Shown: positions 44,991 to 58,365, numbered from the stretch's first letter. The stretch: 64,000 nt of DNA from Synaphobranchus kaupii (GCA_029718625.1 CM056395.1:25128076-25192075); one strand, 5' to 3'. Numbers and translations are program-made. The notes: generated by a model from the letters alone, not told the origin.

Positions 44991-46839
44991 GAAAGGGCTT
45001 CATTATTTTTAACATTGGCTTTATTCTAATGTAAGCAAAAATGGTTTTTAAATAACTGCATGGTTTTTTTTTTTCCTCAGTGAAATGCAAACTACTCTGC
45101 TATTCTGAGGGCAATTAGTATCTAAATTTCACTCATAAAAACCTTCCTCCCCCAAGGTGAATGAGTAGATTAGCAACTTAGTCATTTGTTTTCTGTCAAA
45201 TTGTTTTTGCTGAAGTCTCTTTTTTTTTAGTTTTATTAGACCTGGCAGCTGGTGCCATTTATACGGGCAGTAAAAAGATCTTCCCAATACGGTTTGACGG
45301 CTCGGCCATTTCCAGTGCGGGGTGGATGGGGTATACAGTGTTTCAATAAGATAATCTGTCGGGTCAACTGCTGGCCCAAGTTTCAAATGCAGTTCCTCGG
45401 AAGCGAATGCTCCAGCACTGCAAATGTGTCTCTTCGATGTTCTCATATTTTTTTATTGCACATTGCATTGGAACAATTATGGGGCACAAGCCAGAATTTT
45501 TGTGAACGTTTGTGGGATGTCAGGTCAGTGGTGAGACGTCTTTTGTGTGGTGGAGGAAAACATTTTAACCGCCGATTCTTTAATTAGTTCTTGTATGGAG
45601 CCTCCCCTTAACGAAGTGCGCGGTATAACCACGCCCGTGTTTGTTCTGCCTGTGATACTCTTTTGATTCCACATGACTAAGTGTTCCTCTGATGCTACAT
45701 AAATCATTTTTTTCAAGAGGTATCTGTCATTTTAATTCCGGAAGAGTTCCTTATTCCAGTGCTGTTTTTTTATAAAGTACAGCAGCTAATGGGATCAGTC
45801 AGCGGGAAGCTAGTGCTGACTGGAGACGCGGGGAAGCAGCCATGGCAGGAGTTGACGTCTGGATGTCACTCGGCAGACCGGTCACGACTGACAGCTGACA
45901 GTTTCCACCACCGGCGGTTTTGTCTCAATTTCGACTCGTCACCCGCTTCCAAATATGTGACTACTGCCTAGGTCTGAATATTACGACACGGTGACTTTAT
46001 TTTGTGACGTTTGCAGCCTAGCAACGGGAAACGGAGGGACAGGAACGACTGCACAGCATAATGTATATATTTCTTTAGTTTTTTGGACCATAATTCACAA
46101 GCTTGATTGGCATATTAAGTGAGAATTGTCTCATCAGCAAGTGCTTCATTTTGTTACTAATTGTGCTCTTTAGCTCTTTAGCCACCACTCAAACAGACAC
46201 AGCGTGTTATAGGCAGGAACAAATAAACACCAGCGCTCTGGTGTTGGACCTTGTACCCTGAGGCGTAATGGCAGGTTCTTCCAAATATACCCGCGGCGAG
46301 GCGTTAGCATATTATTAGCTCCGTGTCAAAAATCTGCTATCTTGCCATGGCCTTTCAGGTCAGGGAAACTGCTCGTATTTTTTTTGGGAAGTGACAATGA
46401 CTTGTCAAGCTCCAAGCTTCCTGACCATCTCTCTTTTGCCGCAATCAGAGCGGCTTTCATTTGAAAATAATTAGGGAAGTGTAATATTGAAGAGTGACCA
46501 TGGACAGACATGTGAAGATTAGATATAAAATTGAGACTGATGAATAATGGCGACAGAGCAGGAGATTTACTGAGAACCACATAAACAACAGCGATTTAAA
46601 AAAGAAACCTAAATAGAAAGAAAGAGTTCAGCCCCAGCTCTCCTATATTGCGCTTTTATCAAGCACGCTGAGAGAGAAGTTCTCTTTAAGGAAGTGCCAG
46701 GTAAAAGGTCTGTCTGCCTTTAAATATCAACTGCAAAATAAGCAGAATGTTCTGTTTTTGACCTGCCATTACGTCATGAGTTTATCAGTCGTATCAATTC
46801 TTGTAACTTTGGCCTTTGTGATATCACGTGAGTTTACAC

Positions 46840-46842
<3 letters not shown>
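44991..46842. other. Long unique stretch
   Basis: No repeat family recognised. Part of it (46600-46840) has the texture of conserved regulatory DNA. No exon supported. Confidence 0.3.

Positions 46843-46874
<32 letters not shown>
46843..46874. repeat. (CT)n microsatellite
   Basis: About 16 CT units. Confidence 0.97.
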
Positions 46875-46878
<4 letters not shown>

Positions 46879-47383
46879 ACTCATATGACAACCGCCTCAG
46901 GACGTACCGCAAGATATGAAAATTCAAATCATTGGCAAACGTATAATGGCATAAGATTAGGTCTCCTTTGCTTTATACTCTGCCAGAGCTGACATCATTC
47001 ACAAATTAATATCTTCATTTTACAATTTTTCAAGCTCATGCGTCTCCTGGTCAGAATCACTGTTCTTTATAACTACATAATGCCTTGTGTCCATGTTGGG
47101 CAATTGTATCTGTGGTAGCAAATCAGCTATTTACGAACTAAGCCTTGGAACATAATTTAATGTATATTGAGTGGATTCACTGCCTGTTCCAACTACGTTT
47201 CCATGCATATTGATGAAATGACTGACTAGTGAGAAGAATCCAACAGCAAGTTATCATATAGATTACCTTTCCATTTCAAAACTATGTAATTACGTAATTT
47301 TGTCTGACAATGTATTTGCGAACTATATAAAATCAGTCGGCTAAAAGGGTGAAAAATGAGACAGAGGCCCCCCTCTCGCTCTC
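46875..47383. other. Unique non-coding stretch
   Basis: AT-rich, nothing recognised. Confidence 0.4.
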
Positions 47384-47471
47384 ACACTCACACACACGCT
47401 CTCACACACACACGCACACGCACACTCACACACACACTCTCTCTCACACGCACACGCACACGCACACACAC
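47384..47471. repeat. Imperfect (CA)n / (CACG)n tract
   Basis: CA units interrupted by 'ctct' and 'cgca' blocks. Confidence 0.93.
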
Positions 47472-48344
47472 GTAGCATAATGTCAGGTTGCTCTCACAGT
47501 GGTAGGTAGGCCCCGTGAGACCCCCTAGTGGCCGGATTAGGTATTACGTGCAGAAGAGTTCGGCTGAACCACCTGGAGGCAGATTAAGGCTGGCCCACTG
47601 TACATCAAAGAGCAAGAATTACTGCAATGATTAAAGCAAAATGCTTCAAATGGCAGACCTCAGAGCACAGAAAATACTGAAAACGAAACGCCTTCAAAAG
47701 CCATATCCACACTTCTGCGACACTGTTTGTTTCCGCAATACCTCAGGCCAGAATGAACGATTAATGGATTAATGATGTCAATTTCAGTATGGATTGGTAT
47801 TGTACATAATTACAAGCATCAGGAACCAATTATTATGTGCTGCATAGAGTTCTCTCAGCTATTGGAAAGGCAACCCTGGTATGGGTCACTGCCGAAAGAG
47901 ACAAAGTACTGTTTCCCCATGACAAACTCTTCATTACGGAGGGCTGACCAAGGTTAGCAACATAATGTGGTCTCATCAGCCATGGATATTATGGCCACTT
48001 TTCATACCTAAAGTACAAAAGTAATTGTTGACGGAAATAATAATGATGCTGTGTCTTGTGAACAATTAATTACAGCCTGAATCCAATTTCCCTTTTGCGC
48101 CAATGGCAGTGCAAAATTGGTATTGTGACAAGCTTTTATTTGTCTGGCACGATTAGCATTTACATTTTTGCATTTAAATGGGATTTAAAATAATTAATGA
48201 ATGAAATGGGCTACAATGCTTTGGTTTTGCATTATTATTGTTATTTATTAATGTTTATTAATTTTGTCTCAGACCCAGGAGAAGCCGCTCCCTCGTAGGT
48301 ACGCTATGCACATCATCATTTATTTATTTATCCATTTGATTAAG
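47472..48344. other. Unique non-coding stretch
   Basis: Nothing recognised. Confidence 0.4.
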
Positions 48345-48480
48345 TTGCTTTGCAGACGTTATCTATTCTAGCATAAATAGCTACATGTTTTCCGTGATGA
48401 CACGGCTGGATATTTACAGAAGACGTTCAGGTGTGGTGCTCAGCCCAAAGGATCAGCCCACGTACTGTGGCCCACCTCCT
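48345..48480 (-). mobile_element. Degraded SINE, minus strand
   Basis: Read on the minus strand it gives an L2-type tail remnant (complement of 'gcagacgttatctattctag'), then the SINE middle ('tggatatttacagaagacgt' is the complement of the 'cttcagtaaatatcca' region). Heavily substituted. Confidence 0.55.
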
Positions 48481-48500
48481 TAAACACAGGATCCCTACAG

Positions 48501-48588
48501 CACACTGGTGTCACGCTGCCAACTGATTGGACCATTCCCAAGCCTACATTGCACTGGTGTCACGCTGCCAGCTGATTGGACCATACTG
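48501..48588 (+). repeat. Tandem duplication, two copies
   Basis: 'cactggtgtcacgctgcca' followed by 'gctgattggaccat' occurs twice, starting about 49 bp apart, with one difference in the shared part. Confidence 0.88.
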
Positions 48589-49429
48589 CTTGACTGTGCA
48601 AAGAGTACAGAAATGAAAACCCAAAAACCTTCCCATTCAGAAGCAATTTCATTTTGAAGACATTCTCAAGTAGACAGCCTGATTCAAAGATTTTTCTAAA
48701 GCAGGCTTCTCTCGAAATGACACACCTTGTTCGGGTTCAGTCGTTCCAGTTTATCTGAACGACTGTGTTGCCGAGTTTCTCATTTGTCTGATAATACCAT
48801 GAAAGGCCCGCCCGCCCCCCGGAAAACCAAAACAGCAAAGCCTCTTCGCCCTTCTTTCAAAACAATCTTGGCACTTGGCAGGATAACAAGTGCTTCTGCT
48901 TTTCAGGTATTAACGTCTCATTGTAATTGGACCGTTTTCATTTCTTGATACGGAGGACATGAACTGCACTGCAGAGTCAACACGAGTTAATCAACATCTG
49001 CATCAGACCATAGTCAGAAATCATGCTTACAAGTTGTCTCGTTGAGCTTGCCTAAATTGGATAAATGAGTGAGGTTTATCCAGCCATTGAATGCTCTACA
49101 TTCAGAGCAAGTTTGTGGAACGTGTGTGGGGCTTGTCATTATAATACCAGAGACTTGGAAAGCACAACATTCGTGTGACCTACGTAGTTTAAAAAATAAA
49201 AATAAAAATAATTCAGTTCTGAATGGACACCGGTGATGACAGATTGTGGATCTTGTTAACCGATTGGAATTGCGGAATAACCCAAGCGCATTGCGCTTAC
49301 TTATTCGGAAAGTGTTTGGAATCACGTCAAGTACTTCTGTACCTTCCGTATTCCCGCCAAAGACAAACCAAAAAGCGCAAAAGGAGTTTTTATTTTTCTT
49401 TAGAGCACGGGGAAAAGGGAAAGGGAAGG
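48589..49429. other. Unique non-coding stretch
   Basis: Nothing recognised. Confidence 0.4.
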
Positions 49430-49645
49430 AAAGTTGATTTTCTCCACGTGTCCGATGTCACGGGTTGATTGCGCCGGGCCGTGGCGGGTCCGTCTCCTCA
49501 TCGGCGAATCGGCCGTCCGGGGCTGCGGCGGCCCGAGCGGATTGCGAGCCTCCCGCACAACGGCGCGACGGGGAGAGCAATCAGGGCGCCGCTCGTTAGC
49601 AGGGCGGCGGGAGTGTGAATCATACTCCTGCTGCTGGGATCTAAA
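49430..49645. promoter_or_regulatory. Small CpG-island-like patch
   Basis: CpG-dense core about 49450-49610 in otherwise AT-rich DNA. It has an open forward frame of 71 codons with no recognised domain. It could be a CpG island over a regulatory element. Confidence 0.25.
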
Positions 49646-51617
49646 GTAGGTCAGGCCAAGAAAAATAAATAATTAAAGCAAAAAACCCAGCTCAAAGCTC
49701 TTTTTAAGCCTACCCTGTGAGGATGGATTTAGTAGCGGGCAGGTAATCTTGGCGGTGTGGATCACGCCCCCCCCCCCCATCTCTCTCAGACAGACAATAC
49801 AGTCACCTTCTTTTTTCTAGTTCCCCTTCCTTCACCTCACAACGGAGCTGTAAAATATTCACTGGGATAATACTTAATAACTTAACTGCATTGTAATAAC
49901 CCGTGCTGGAAGTATACAAACAGATGTTAGGTGTGTTAAGTCTTCAGTGAGCTTCCTCAGGAGTGCATCTACATTGGCTTTTCGGGTACACAACATAATC
50001 CACGTCTAACAGCCATTAACTTCTGTCTTCCTGACGAGAAGAACGTAATTGCATTTTACAATAGCCTCTCTCTCTCTCAATTCTGTGTTGTGCAAGGTAA
50101 TATGGAGAACATCCTATCCAGTACAACAAGGAATACTTTTCATTATTACATTTTATCAATAACACGCTGATGATAAATTTCCCTTAGGTCAAATGAAGTC
50201 TTATAATGATGCACAAATCCACTTATTTCAGTTTAGTTAATCTGTATAAGTACCTAATTTACTATTTAATTTTATTTGTACGTATATCCTTGTGGTTACA
50301 AAACAATGCAATACTCAGTATTTTTCATCAGTAGTGATTCTCTACATGTCTATATTTACAAAGCCAGAGTGTGACACGTAATATGATGTAAATAATTCAC
50401 TCTCCTTACAATGCCACTGCAGATGAAATGAGAGAAAAAAAAGTATTTAAGCTGCTGATTCATGCATCGGCGCAGATGTGCATTGGAGTATAAGCTAGAC
50501 CCCAGACTGAGAGAATAGATTTTTTAATTTTTTTATTTTTTGGTCTCTGGTGTATCAAAAAGAAAACGTCTCTCCCTCCCGTGTCGATGTTTTGGGAGGT
50601 TTGTGAATTTCCTCAGACTGCATTTGCATATCCCATCTCTTCCAAGGAGAGCCGATGAAACATCTGCATTGGGAATGACCTTGTGCTCGGACCATCATGT
50701 CGCGCATTCGTAGTCTTGGCCGACTGCACAAGGTCATTTAAAGTCTATTCTGTGCACTTTAGAAATCCTCCGTTTTCAGCAGTGCTTGTTACCCTCTGCG
50801 ACAAGCAAACTACATTATTATTAAACTGCTTATTTATTTATCTGCCCACTATAGGTGTAGCGTGGTTTAATGTGTGTACTATATTTTTATTTATTATAAG
50901 TTTAATCAGGTTTATCAATGTGAGTAGCCATGCAAGGGGCTGTATAGCCATTCAGATGTAGAGAGTGATTAGGTGGACAGATGTAGGGAGCCAGGTGGGA
51001 ATTTTTCCAGGACACCATGGCAGAAGCAACTCAGTTTGCCAGATATCCCATTGAAGTCCTAACAAACCCCACACCTGTTTAGCTTCAGGAGTTTATCATG
51101 AGAAGCGTACAGTGTGGCACAGTGTACTGACAGATATGGAGATGTAACTATAGCACAGGCAAGCTTGTTATTTTTAAAGGCAAGGCAGGCAAAATTTCCT
51201 TCTCTCAGCGAGCAAATCAACAATGGAATCCTATTTGACTGAATTGAGCTGTAGACACTCATTCATCCATTGCTATGCTGTTTCCAGATGTTTCTGTTAT
51301 GTACCATTATTAAAGGGTAGTTGTAATGGCCTGATAATACTCTGGAAGGGCGGTATACCTTGGTGTGTATTGGAAGTACACTTCTCAGCCCCTCTGAGAG
51401 TGTCTATGGATAAAGCCGATGGATAAAGCCAAATGAAAGAGCTCTTCATTGTGTGAGTGTCTGAGCTCGTTCATATCGTATCTCTCTGTAGCTATAGCTG
51501 AACAAGCTCAGCACCCTCTCGTTCTCATGAGCCTGTCAAATGGAATAAAAGATACTAAACTCATGTGATTGCTTTTTGCTCCTTGTGATCACTAAACTAT
51601 TTAAGTAAATAAATAAT
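49646..51617. other. Long unique stretch
   Basis: C12 run at 49767-49778. A 13-bp inverted repeat carrying TGACCTTG half-sites lies at 50674-50738. No gene or repeat family recognised. Confidence 0.35.
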
Positions 51618-51792
51618 TCTGGCCAGATGCACTTATCTAGAAGAACTTACAAAGTCCATTTTTTTTCTTTTCTTTTTTTAAACACACGTACAATCCTTTT
51701 ATACAGAAAATATTTCACTGACCTACGACCTTTGTCTCACGATCCCAGTTTCCTTACCATTATAACCATTATACTACCCAGCAGCCTCTGCG
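51618..51792 (-). mobile_element. SINE, minus strand
   Basis: Minus-strand reading gives head text (complement of 'ttaccattataaccattata'), the region of 'acgacctttgtctcacgatc' (the B-box side), the 'tatacag' middle, and the L2-type tail (complement of 'gatgcacttatctagaagaa'). The middle is shortened relative to the 24.5 kb copy. Confidence 0.7.
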
Positions 51793-52296
51793 ACTTTTTC
51801 CACTTGCGCTGTTGAACTCTACTGTCTGTCTCTCTATCCTTGTTTCCGTCTGTCTTTCTGAGATTTATTTCCTGATTTATTTTTTTAAAGTGTCTGGCAG
51901 AAATTGTCATGTTGCTCTTATATGACCTTGGAGGGGGTGAGACTGGAGGGAAGTCAGATTTATTCATGAACTAGTTTTGGGATCCCCTGCAGGACATGTT
52001 TCTTTCTTGTAAATCCTACTGGTCTTTAGACGAGTACATCCTCCTTCATCGCACTAGTCTCCTCTCTGCCTCTGCTGTTTTATCTCCTCAGCTTCCTCAC
52101 AGATTTACTTTTACCTTTAGATCCGTAGACTTACCAGTGATTTTTCTCAGGTACAAGTTTTTATTTTTATTTTATTTTTTTTATATAAAGTTTTTTGGAA
52201 TGAAGTTTGCTGAAATGTTAGCTGTCACCGTTGAGAGCTCACCAAAAGAAGACTAAAGTGTGTGATTAAAGTAAAAATCAGTTTGTATCCTTGGTT
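51793..52296. other. Unique non-coding stretch
   Basis: T-rich patch near 52158-52190. Nothing recognised. Confidence 0.4.
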
Positions 52297-52662
52297 TGGG
52301 GCAACACAGTGGTGCAGTGGTTAGAACAGTCACCTCATAGCAGGAAGGTACCGAGTTAGAATCCCGGCCGAGGGCCTTTCCGTGTGGAGTTTGCATGTTC
52401 TCCCCGTGTGGAGTTTGCATGTTCTCCCCGTGTCCGCGTGGGTTTCCTCCCACAGTCCAATGACATGCAGGTTAGGCTAAGTGGAAACTCTAAATTGCTC
52501 ATAGGTGTGAGTGTGTGAGTGAATGGTGTGTGTGTGTGCCCTGTGATGGATTAGTGACCTGTCCAGGGTGTATTCCTGCCTCTCGCCCAATGCATGCTGG
52601 GATAGGCTCCAGCCTCCCCGTGACCCTGGCCAGGAATAAGCAGGTCAGATAATGGATGAATG
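52297..52662 (+). repeat. Abundant fish repeat with tRNA-like head (long copy)
   Basis: Starts 'ggggcaacacagtggtgcag' with A-box-like 'ggttagaacag' and B-box-like 'gttagaatcccgg', then 'tttccgtgtggagtttgcat', 'acatgcaggttaggctaa', 'cagggtgtattcctgcctct', 'atgctgggataggctccagc' and ends 'ggtcagataatggatgaatg'. 'gtgtggagtttgcatgttct' is present twice in tandem (27-bp duplication), unlike the usual single copy. Confidence 0.75.
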
Positions 52663-53166
52663 GGATCCTTGGTTTGTCTGTTGATGGAGTTAATGCAGAT
52701 GATGCATGCGGAGATATATGATGTATATGAATGTATATAAACTTATGATGGAGTCTCCTGGATGCCTTTGAGCCTGGGTGGAGGTCCCTGGATTGCAATA
52801 GGTTGAAAACCCCAGCACTACATAACAATGAAGGTAGCAATCAAATTCAAATTTTGCTGTTACTTCTATAAGGACAGGACGCAAATTCATCTTCCCGACA
52901 GAACCACCAAGTTTTCTATGCTAATGTCGACCTACATATCTCTACATGGTCAGCCTGTAAGGATGCAAATGTGTTGCATAATTTATCTGTGGCTCTACTG
53001 TATGAAAGCCATTCAAATTTGTTATGAAACACATTATTCATGTTGTTGCTTTTTGAGTAAATCGTCCGGTTGAACATCTTTGCCTAGCATGTTGAGTCCT
53101 TGCATCCATAATTGAGAAACCTTTCCTCAGGCTTTCCAGCAAGCTTGATACAACCTGTCCTGCTTA
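52663..53166. other. Unique non-coding stretch
   Basis: Nothing recognised. Confidence 0.4.
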
Positions 53167-53262
53167 CCCCGTATCGCCCGCTTATGGAACATCCCCGTAT
53201 CGCCCGCTTACGGAACATCCCCGTATCGCCTGCTTACGGAACATCCCCGTATCGCCCGCTTG
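53167..53262 (+). repeat. 26-bp tandem repeat, about 4 copies
   Basis: Unit 'ccccgtatcgcccgcttacg' plus 'gaacat'. The last copy is partial. Confidence 0.93.
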
Positions 53263-54580
53263 CAGCGCTCTAAGTGAATGGATAAACTTAAGTCCCACAA
53301 ACGCCACCACTTTTCCCCATGCGCTCTCTTATCTCTTAAAGATGCAAACACGTTCTGTTGACTTACCTCTCCTGCTCTGTACTCAGCCCGGTTTTCTCAA
53401 TGCAAACAGTTTCACACAGGGAGGGAAAAAATTTAAAACCTAAATAAATAAATGTATTCACCCTTCCAAACGCACCGAAACACTGGCGATACTGGCTCTG
53501 ATGTTGTCATACCGTGTCATGCAAACGTAATCCCGTATTACAGCGTTAGAAAAGGCCGTCCGTGTCAGATTTGTTGTGAGTCTTCACAGACAACTGGATT
53601 TCTCGCGTGGAACACAACCTTATTACATTCTTAAATAAAACCATTTAAAAAATAAAGTTTTTCATTAATGGAATGGAATCCTGAGTTTTTGATTTCAGGA
53701 CAGGGAGTATTAAAACGAGGATAATTAGCAGGCTGTAGGAATGTTTGATGGCTGGGTTCTTTCACCCTGTAGCATAAATGTATTATGTTTAGCGTGCTGA
53801 TATTACCCTGAAGTACTCTGATTGAGGCCTGCAATACTCCAGTTCCTGAGTGAGGAATCACAACATTTTAAATGCTGCATAATTACATCTGGGAATGAGT
53901 GTGTGCGTGTTGGCGGTGTGTGTATACACGTCTGTCTGTTGTGTTTGTGTGATCTATTCATAATACACCTACGTACATGCGTGTATATACCACACATGTA
54001 AAATTACTCTTCAAACTGTACTTTTATTTTATTAGTATGTGTGTTTCCTTCTTAAATAGTATTCTGTGAAGTGTCAGTGAACATTTGGAAAAAGATCTAC
54101 CTGATGGTCTCATTTTGAGGGGCTGCAACACATATCATTTCCTTGACTGGGGCTAATTAGTTTCCCTAAATACTATCATAGCTGCACAGGGAACACATGC
54201 GATGGGTTGTAAATCTTGTAAATGGTTTAAACAGTGTAACAGCGGAGCCATTTTGTGAAGGTTGAGGGCATTTAATCACGCACAAGTCTTAATGGCCGTG
54301 CTCCTTGCCCCCTCTGTCCAATCAGAGTGTCTGTTTGAGATATAAATGACACAGTCGAGTGCCCTGAGATTTGTGTGCTAAACCAACGTCCCCTTTGATT
54401 CAATTATGTTTTTACTGCCCCCACTTCTCACACTCAGGTTTTCCCAATCCAAGGTCCGCTTATTAGTTCCTCCACAGGCCGCAGACCACAGCCTTATGGA
54501 AAGACAAAGGGATGGGAAGGTTGGAGGGAAGCGGATAATGTGAAATGGCAGAAATATACCCAATTCCCAATTCCCATTCT
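53263..54580. other. Unique non-coding stretch
   Basis: Nothing recognised. Confidence 0.4.
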
Positions 54581-54780
54581 CCTGAGACCCGGCAAAAAAG
54601 TTTTTTTATTTTTTTATTTATTTTTTTATTCTTTGATGACAAAAGTATGTTGAAGTGAAAATAATATTTTCAAAAATATTACTCATTTTATTTTTTGACC
54701 ATTCCTTGTAGTGTCGATTTCAGCACAGTAGAACATACGGTTCTTGACGTTAAGACGTTGCAGAGCCTCTTCCTGGGAAA
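54581..54780 (+). repeat. Dispersed repeat R1, copy 2
   Basis: Shares with copy 1 (37151-37355) the ordered motifs 'gatgacaaaagtatgttgaa', 'ccttgtagtgtcgatttcag', 'cacagtagaacatacggttc' and 'ttgacgttaagac'. More diverged, with T-rich expansion near 54600. Confidence 0.5.
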
Positions 54781-56393
54781 GGGGCAATTAAGACGATATT
54801 CCTGGAAGCAGTAGTCGAGGAATATCGCAGTGCAGAGAGTGTGAAGCTGTGAACTGACGGATGTGAAGATAACAAGGTTGGATAATTGGAAGCTGGAAAT
54901 CCAATGACAGAAAACAAAAAAAACGTGTGAAAATTAGATGACTTAATTTGATTAATATGGGTAGTTAGTAAATATATTGATAATGAGTATGAAATGTAAC
55001 TGCCATGATCAATGGCATTGATCTCTTTTTTTTTTTATCTTGTTGGCCCAATGATTCATAATGATCTTTTACCTTACTTAATGTATAATTGCATATAGAG
55101 CGACAGGGTAAAAAGATGAAATCCAGGGTAAGTGCTTGGTGAGTTTGTTTAAGTGACTCTTATCGTGAGTACTGGCTGTGCCCTACAGTCGGCTATAAGG
55201 GGGCAGTCCACACACTGATATTACACAATAGGATTCATATCACTAGGGTGGGGTGCAAGGGTGAACATATGTAACAAATAAAACGGCCTCGCTCTCTCGC
55301 TCTCTCTACCTCTGTTAAAGCAAATCTGAGCTGCGACAGTCCTTCGACTTATAAAGCAAATTGAATCTTATCTAAAAAGAGATATTCCTGAGACGTGTGC
55401 AGCAGCCAAACCCAATCGATTTTGTATTTCCTAACCGCATTTAATCAATATCCAGGAACGCTGTCCTTCCTCGAGCGTTTAGGTTCTGGGCAGTAACCTT
55501 AGCAGACCCTTGCAAATGGAAACAATTCCATTTGTTACCGAGGCCTAAAAAAAGAAAACAAGGTATCGGTAGCAAAGCGATGGTGTGCCTCCCGCCTCTG
55601 CTTCACACTGCCATACAGCTTCAGTTCCAGACAGCTGGGCTTCTTGTGCCATGGCTGAGAGATACAAAGTTTTAGTGCATGGCATCGCTGGGGAAATATA
55701 AATTCAATGTATATTGCATTACAGTTTCTTAGCTGTGCATTAGAGGGTAATCAGGCTCCTCGAGGGAGAGGAAGAACTGCACTCTGTGGTTTAATAGCAG
55801 GAAACGTCTACCTTTAGAAGGTATATAGGGAGTCTGGATAGGTCTAATGAAAGTCCCCCCCGGAAAAGTATTTTATTTCCCATTAAGAAGGTCGTTAGTG
55901 TCCCAGACAGTAAATACCTCTGCCTGTCTGCGTGGCAATAGGCCGACTGGGCGATGCAAAGTGACTCCCGATTCCTGAGTCCTTTGTGCTATTCCAATGT
56001 GCTCTAACCGAGCCATCCGCATTCGGCGGAAGAATAGAGGCATTTTCCTTTTGTTTGTGCCGGGGGTACAGGGTACCCCGTAATGTGAACTGATTAGTGT
56101 CAAAAGTGCTCCGTCGATGTTCATTTTACGCCGAAAATTTTGCAGTGCGTAGGTTGTATGAGTGTGTCCAAGCGCACGTTGTGAGGATGTGGAGAAACGG
56201 TAAAACCGGGGTTAGATTCTGAATTATAAGCAGTGGCCCTTTTAAAGAACCTTTGAACCTTTTGTCTTTGACCTTTGACCGGAACACTGTCATTGTAGCT
56301 TCAGTTCGATTTTCATGTCACCAGAGTTCAAATGGGTTTCTGTATAGGAGAGATTTAAAATCATATTAGTGCTTTTAATGACCCATTTCTGCA
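54781..56393. other. Long unique stretch, candidate conserved element
   Basis: 55320-55800 has even composition and no repeats, with the texture of conserved regulatory DNA. 'atggaaacaattccat' near 55515 is a short palindrome. No exon supported. Confidence 0.25.
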
Positions 56394-56406
56394 AGTGTGT
56401 GTGTGT

Positions 56407-56440
<34 letters not shown>
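56394..56440. repeat. (TG)n microsatellite
   Basis: TG tract with one TA interruption. Confidence 0.97.
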
Positions 56441-56444
<4 letters not shown>

Positions 56445-57077
56445 TCTATACAGTATTTCTGCCGATATTAGAGTTGTTCTTCTCTCTATAGCCATGAAAA
56501 CATGGTTGCATCATTGGATCTATAGATGTTTAATTTGAGGATGTACATCTTGTTTTAGCCATTTCTGTGCATTTTTGTAATGCGTGAAAATTTACATGAA
56601 CATACACAAAAATAAATAGAAATATGGAAATTGGTTTGCCCTGAGGGGGAAAAATATCTTGGAAAATTATGTCTCATGCTAATAATAAGCTAGCTGTAGC
56701 TGTTTCAGGTTAGTGCAGTTCCCTTGCTAGCAATTGAATTAATGATGTTACTCTCTAAAATATAGTGTCAAAAAGTAACTTTGACTTTGTAATAGTTTTT
56801 TGTTTTTTTTGTTCAAGTAACACTTGAATATATATATAGAAGTTGAGTACTTCAAATGTTTCTTCAGTTATTCTGGGTCTACAATCATGGGAGGTCATGA
56901 TGTTCCAAACACTCCTTTCTTCCCAGGAAGAGTAAAACGTATAATATATCTTAATGTGGAATCTTTCAGTTAAAAAATGTAAGTAAATACTAGTAAGCAC
57001 AAAACCAGCCATTTGTTTGTAGCCCAAACTAATTATTGAGGAAGCAGAGAGAGTGTGAAAAAAGAGCAGTGCGGCGT
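56441..57077. other. Unique non-coding stretch
   Basis: Nothing recognised. Confidence 0.4.
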
Positions 57078-57152
57078 GTCTGTGTCTGTGCCTGTGTCTG
57101 TGACTGTGTCTGTGTCTGTGTGTGCCTGTGTCTGTGCATGTGTGTGCGTGCA
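57078..57152 (+). repeat. (TGTGTC)n-type microsatellite
   Basis: Imperfect hexamer units with 'gcctgtg' and 'gactgtg' variants. Confidence 0.9.
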
Positions 57153-57293
57153 GAGAGAGAAGCGTGTTTACTTCTGTGCATCATTCATAATGTCTAGTCT
57201 TTGAATGCGGGAGAAATTCAATCAAACACTGCACGCAAAAAAAAACTGAGAAGACTGGCTCTATTGGAAGGCGATGGCGTTAAGTGAAACCTA

Positions 57294-57432
57294 GGCTATC
57301 CCTGCTGTAATGACTGTGTCTCTGCCTGTGTGTGCGTGTGCGTGTGCGTGTGGCTATCCCTGCTGTAATGACTGTGTCTCTGCCTGTGTGTGCGTGTGCG
57401 TGTGCGTGTGGCTATCCCTGCTGTAATGACTG
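57294..57432 (+). repeat. 58-bp tandem repeat, about 2.4 copies
   Basis: 'ggctatccctgctgtaatga' starts at 57294, 57352 and 57410. The copies are identical over the shared length, indicating a recent duplication. Each contains '(gtgtgc)' units. Confidence 0.95.
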
Positions 57433-58365
57433 GAGGCAAGAGGGGTGAGGGGATGGCAGACAGAGCTTCAGCCAATTAGGAACATTTTGGCAAAGCAAAC
57501 ATTTTAAACAAGTGATTGAAAATGAGCCGTCAGAGTTACGCAGGTCGGAGGAAGAAGGGGTGATACTGTTTTTTTTTTCGGGTTGGAGAGAGAGACCTGC
57601 CTTCACCAGTACCATGCCTGCTGCAGAAGGCTTGTTTACAAATTTGCAGAATTTGACGGGTATGTCCCTCTCTCTCTTCTGTACCCTCTTTTCTGGTTTT
57701 GCCAGACAGGGAATTTATCGCGGGACCTCACACGCTTTGATTTTTTCCATCTGCATCTCACTTCGGGAGTGACTGGCGCTTAAGAGAGCCTTTTTTTAAA
57801 ATAAGATGCAGATTTCAGCTCCCTTACGGGGGTCTGTGAGCCGTCATGTGACTGCAGGAGCATTACAAACACATTGGAATACTGTTTATTCCACTGTTTA
57901 CCAAATATCCTCCTCATTGTGATCACCCACGGCTCAGTCAACATGTTCCCCATTTCGATTCACAATTAAATGTTTGACTGTCGCGATTCCCATCTTCACC
58001 ACAGCTTGACAAGTGCAACAATAACCACACTGAACTATGGTTGCAATGGAAACAGTAATAATAATGCCAAGGCCAAACTATGCCTGTGTATAAAGAGGAT
58101 AAAATCTGTCCCATCACTGACACGAGTGTCCATATTTTAAGAAAATACGGAGTAAGGCATACTAGAGCCAGCGGGGGTTAATTAAATAATACAAATGATC
58201 AATTAAAATGTGTCACTGTCACACAAAGGTGCCAGAATCATTTCACAAGTGGAGAGGTAGAAGAGCATGTTGTTGTTATTTATAAAAAAAAGAATTCTGT
58301 TGAATCCTGACAGACATTCTGCCTTGTAGTCATCGTAAGGGAGTGGATGAGTAACTGTGGATAAG
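57433..58365. other. Unique non-coding stretch
   Basis: Nothing recognised. Confidence 0.4.
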
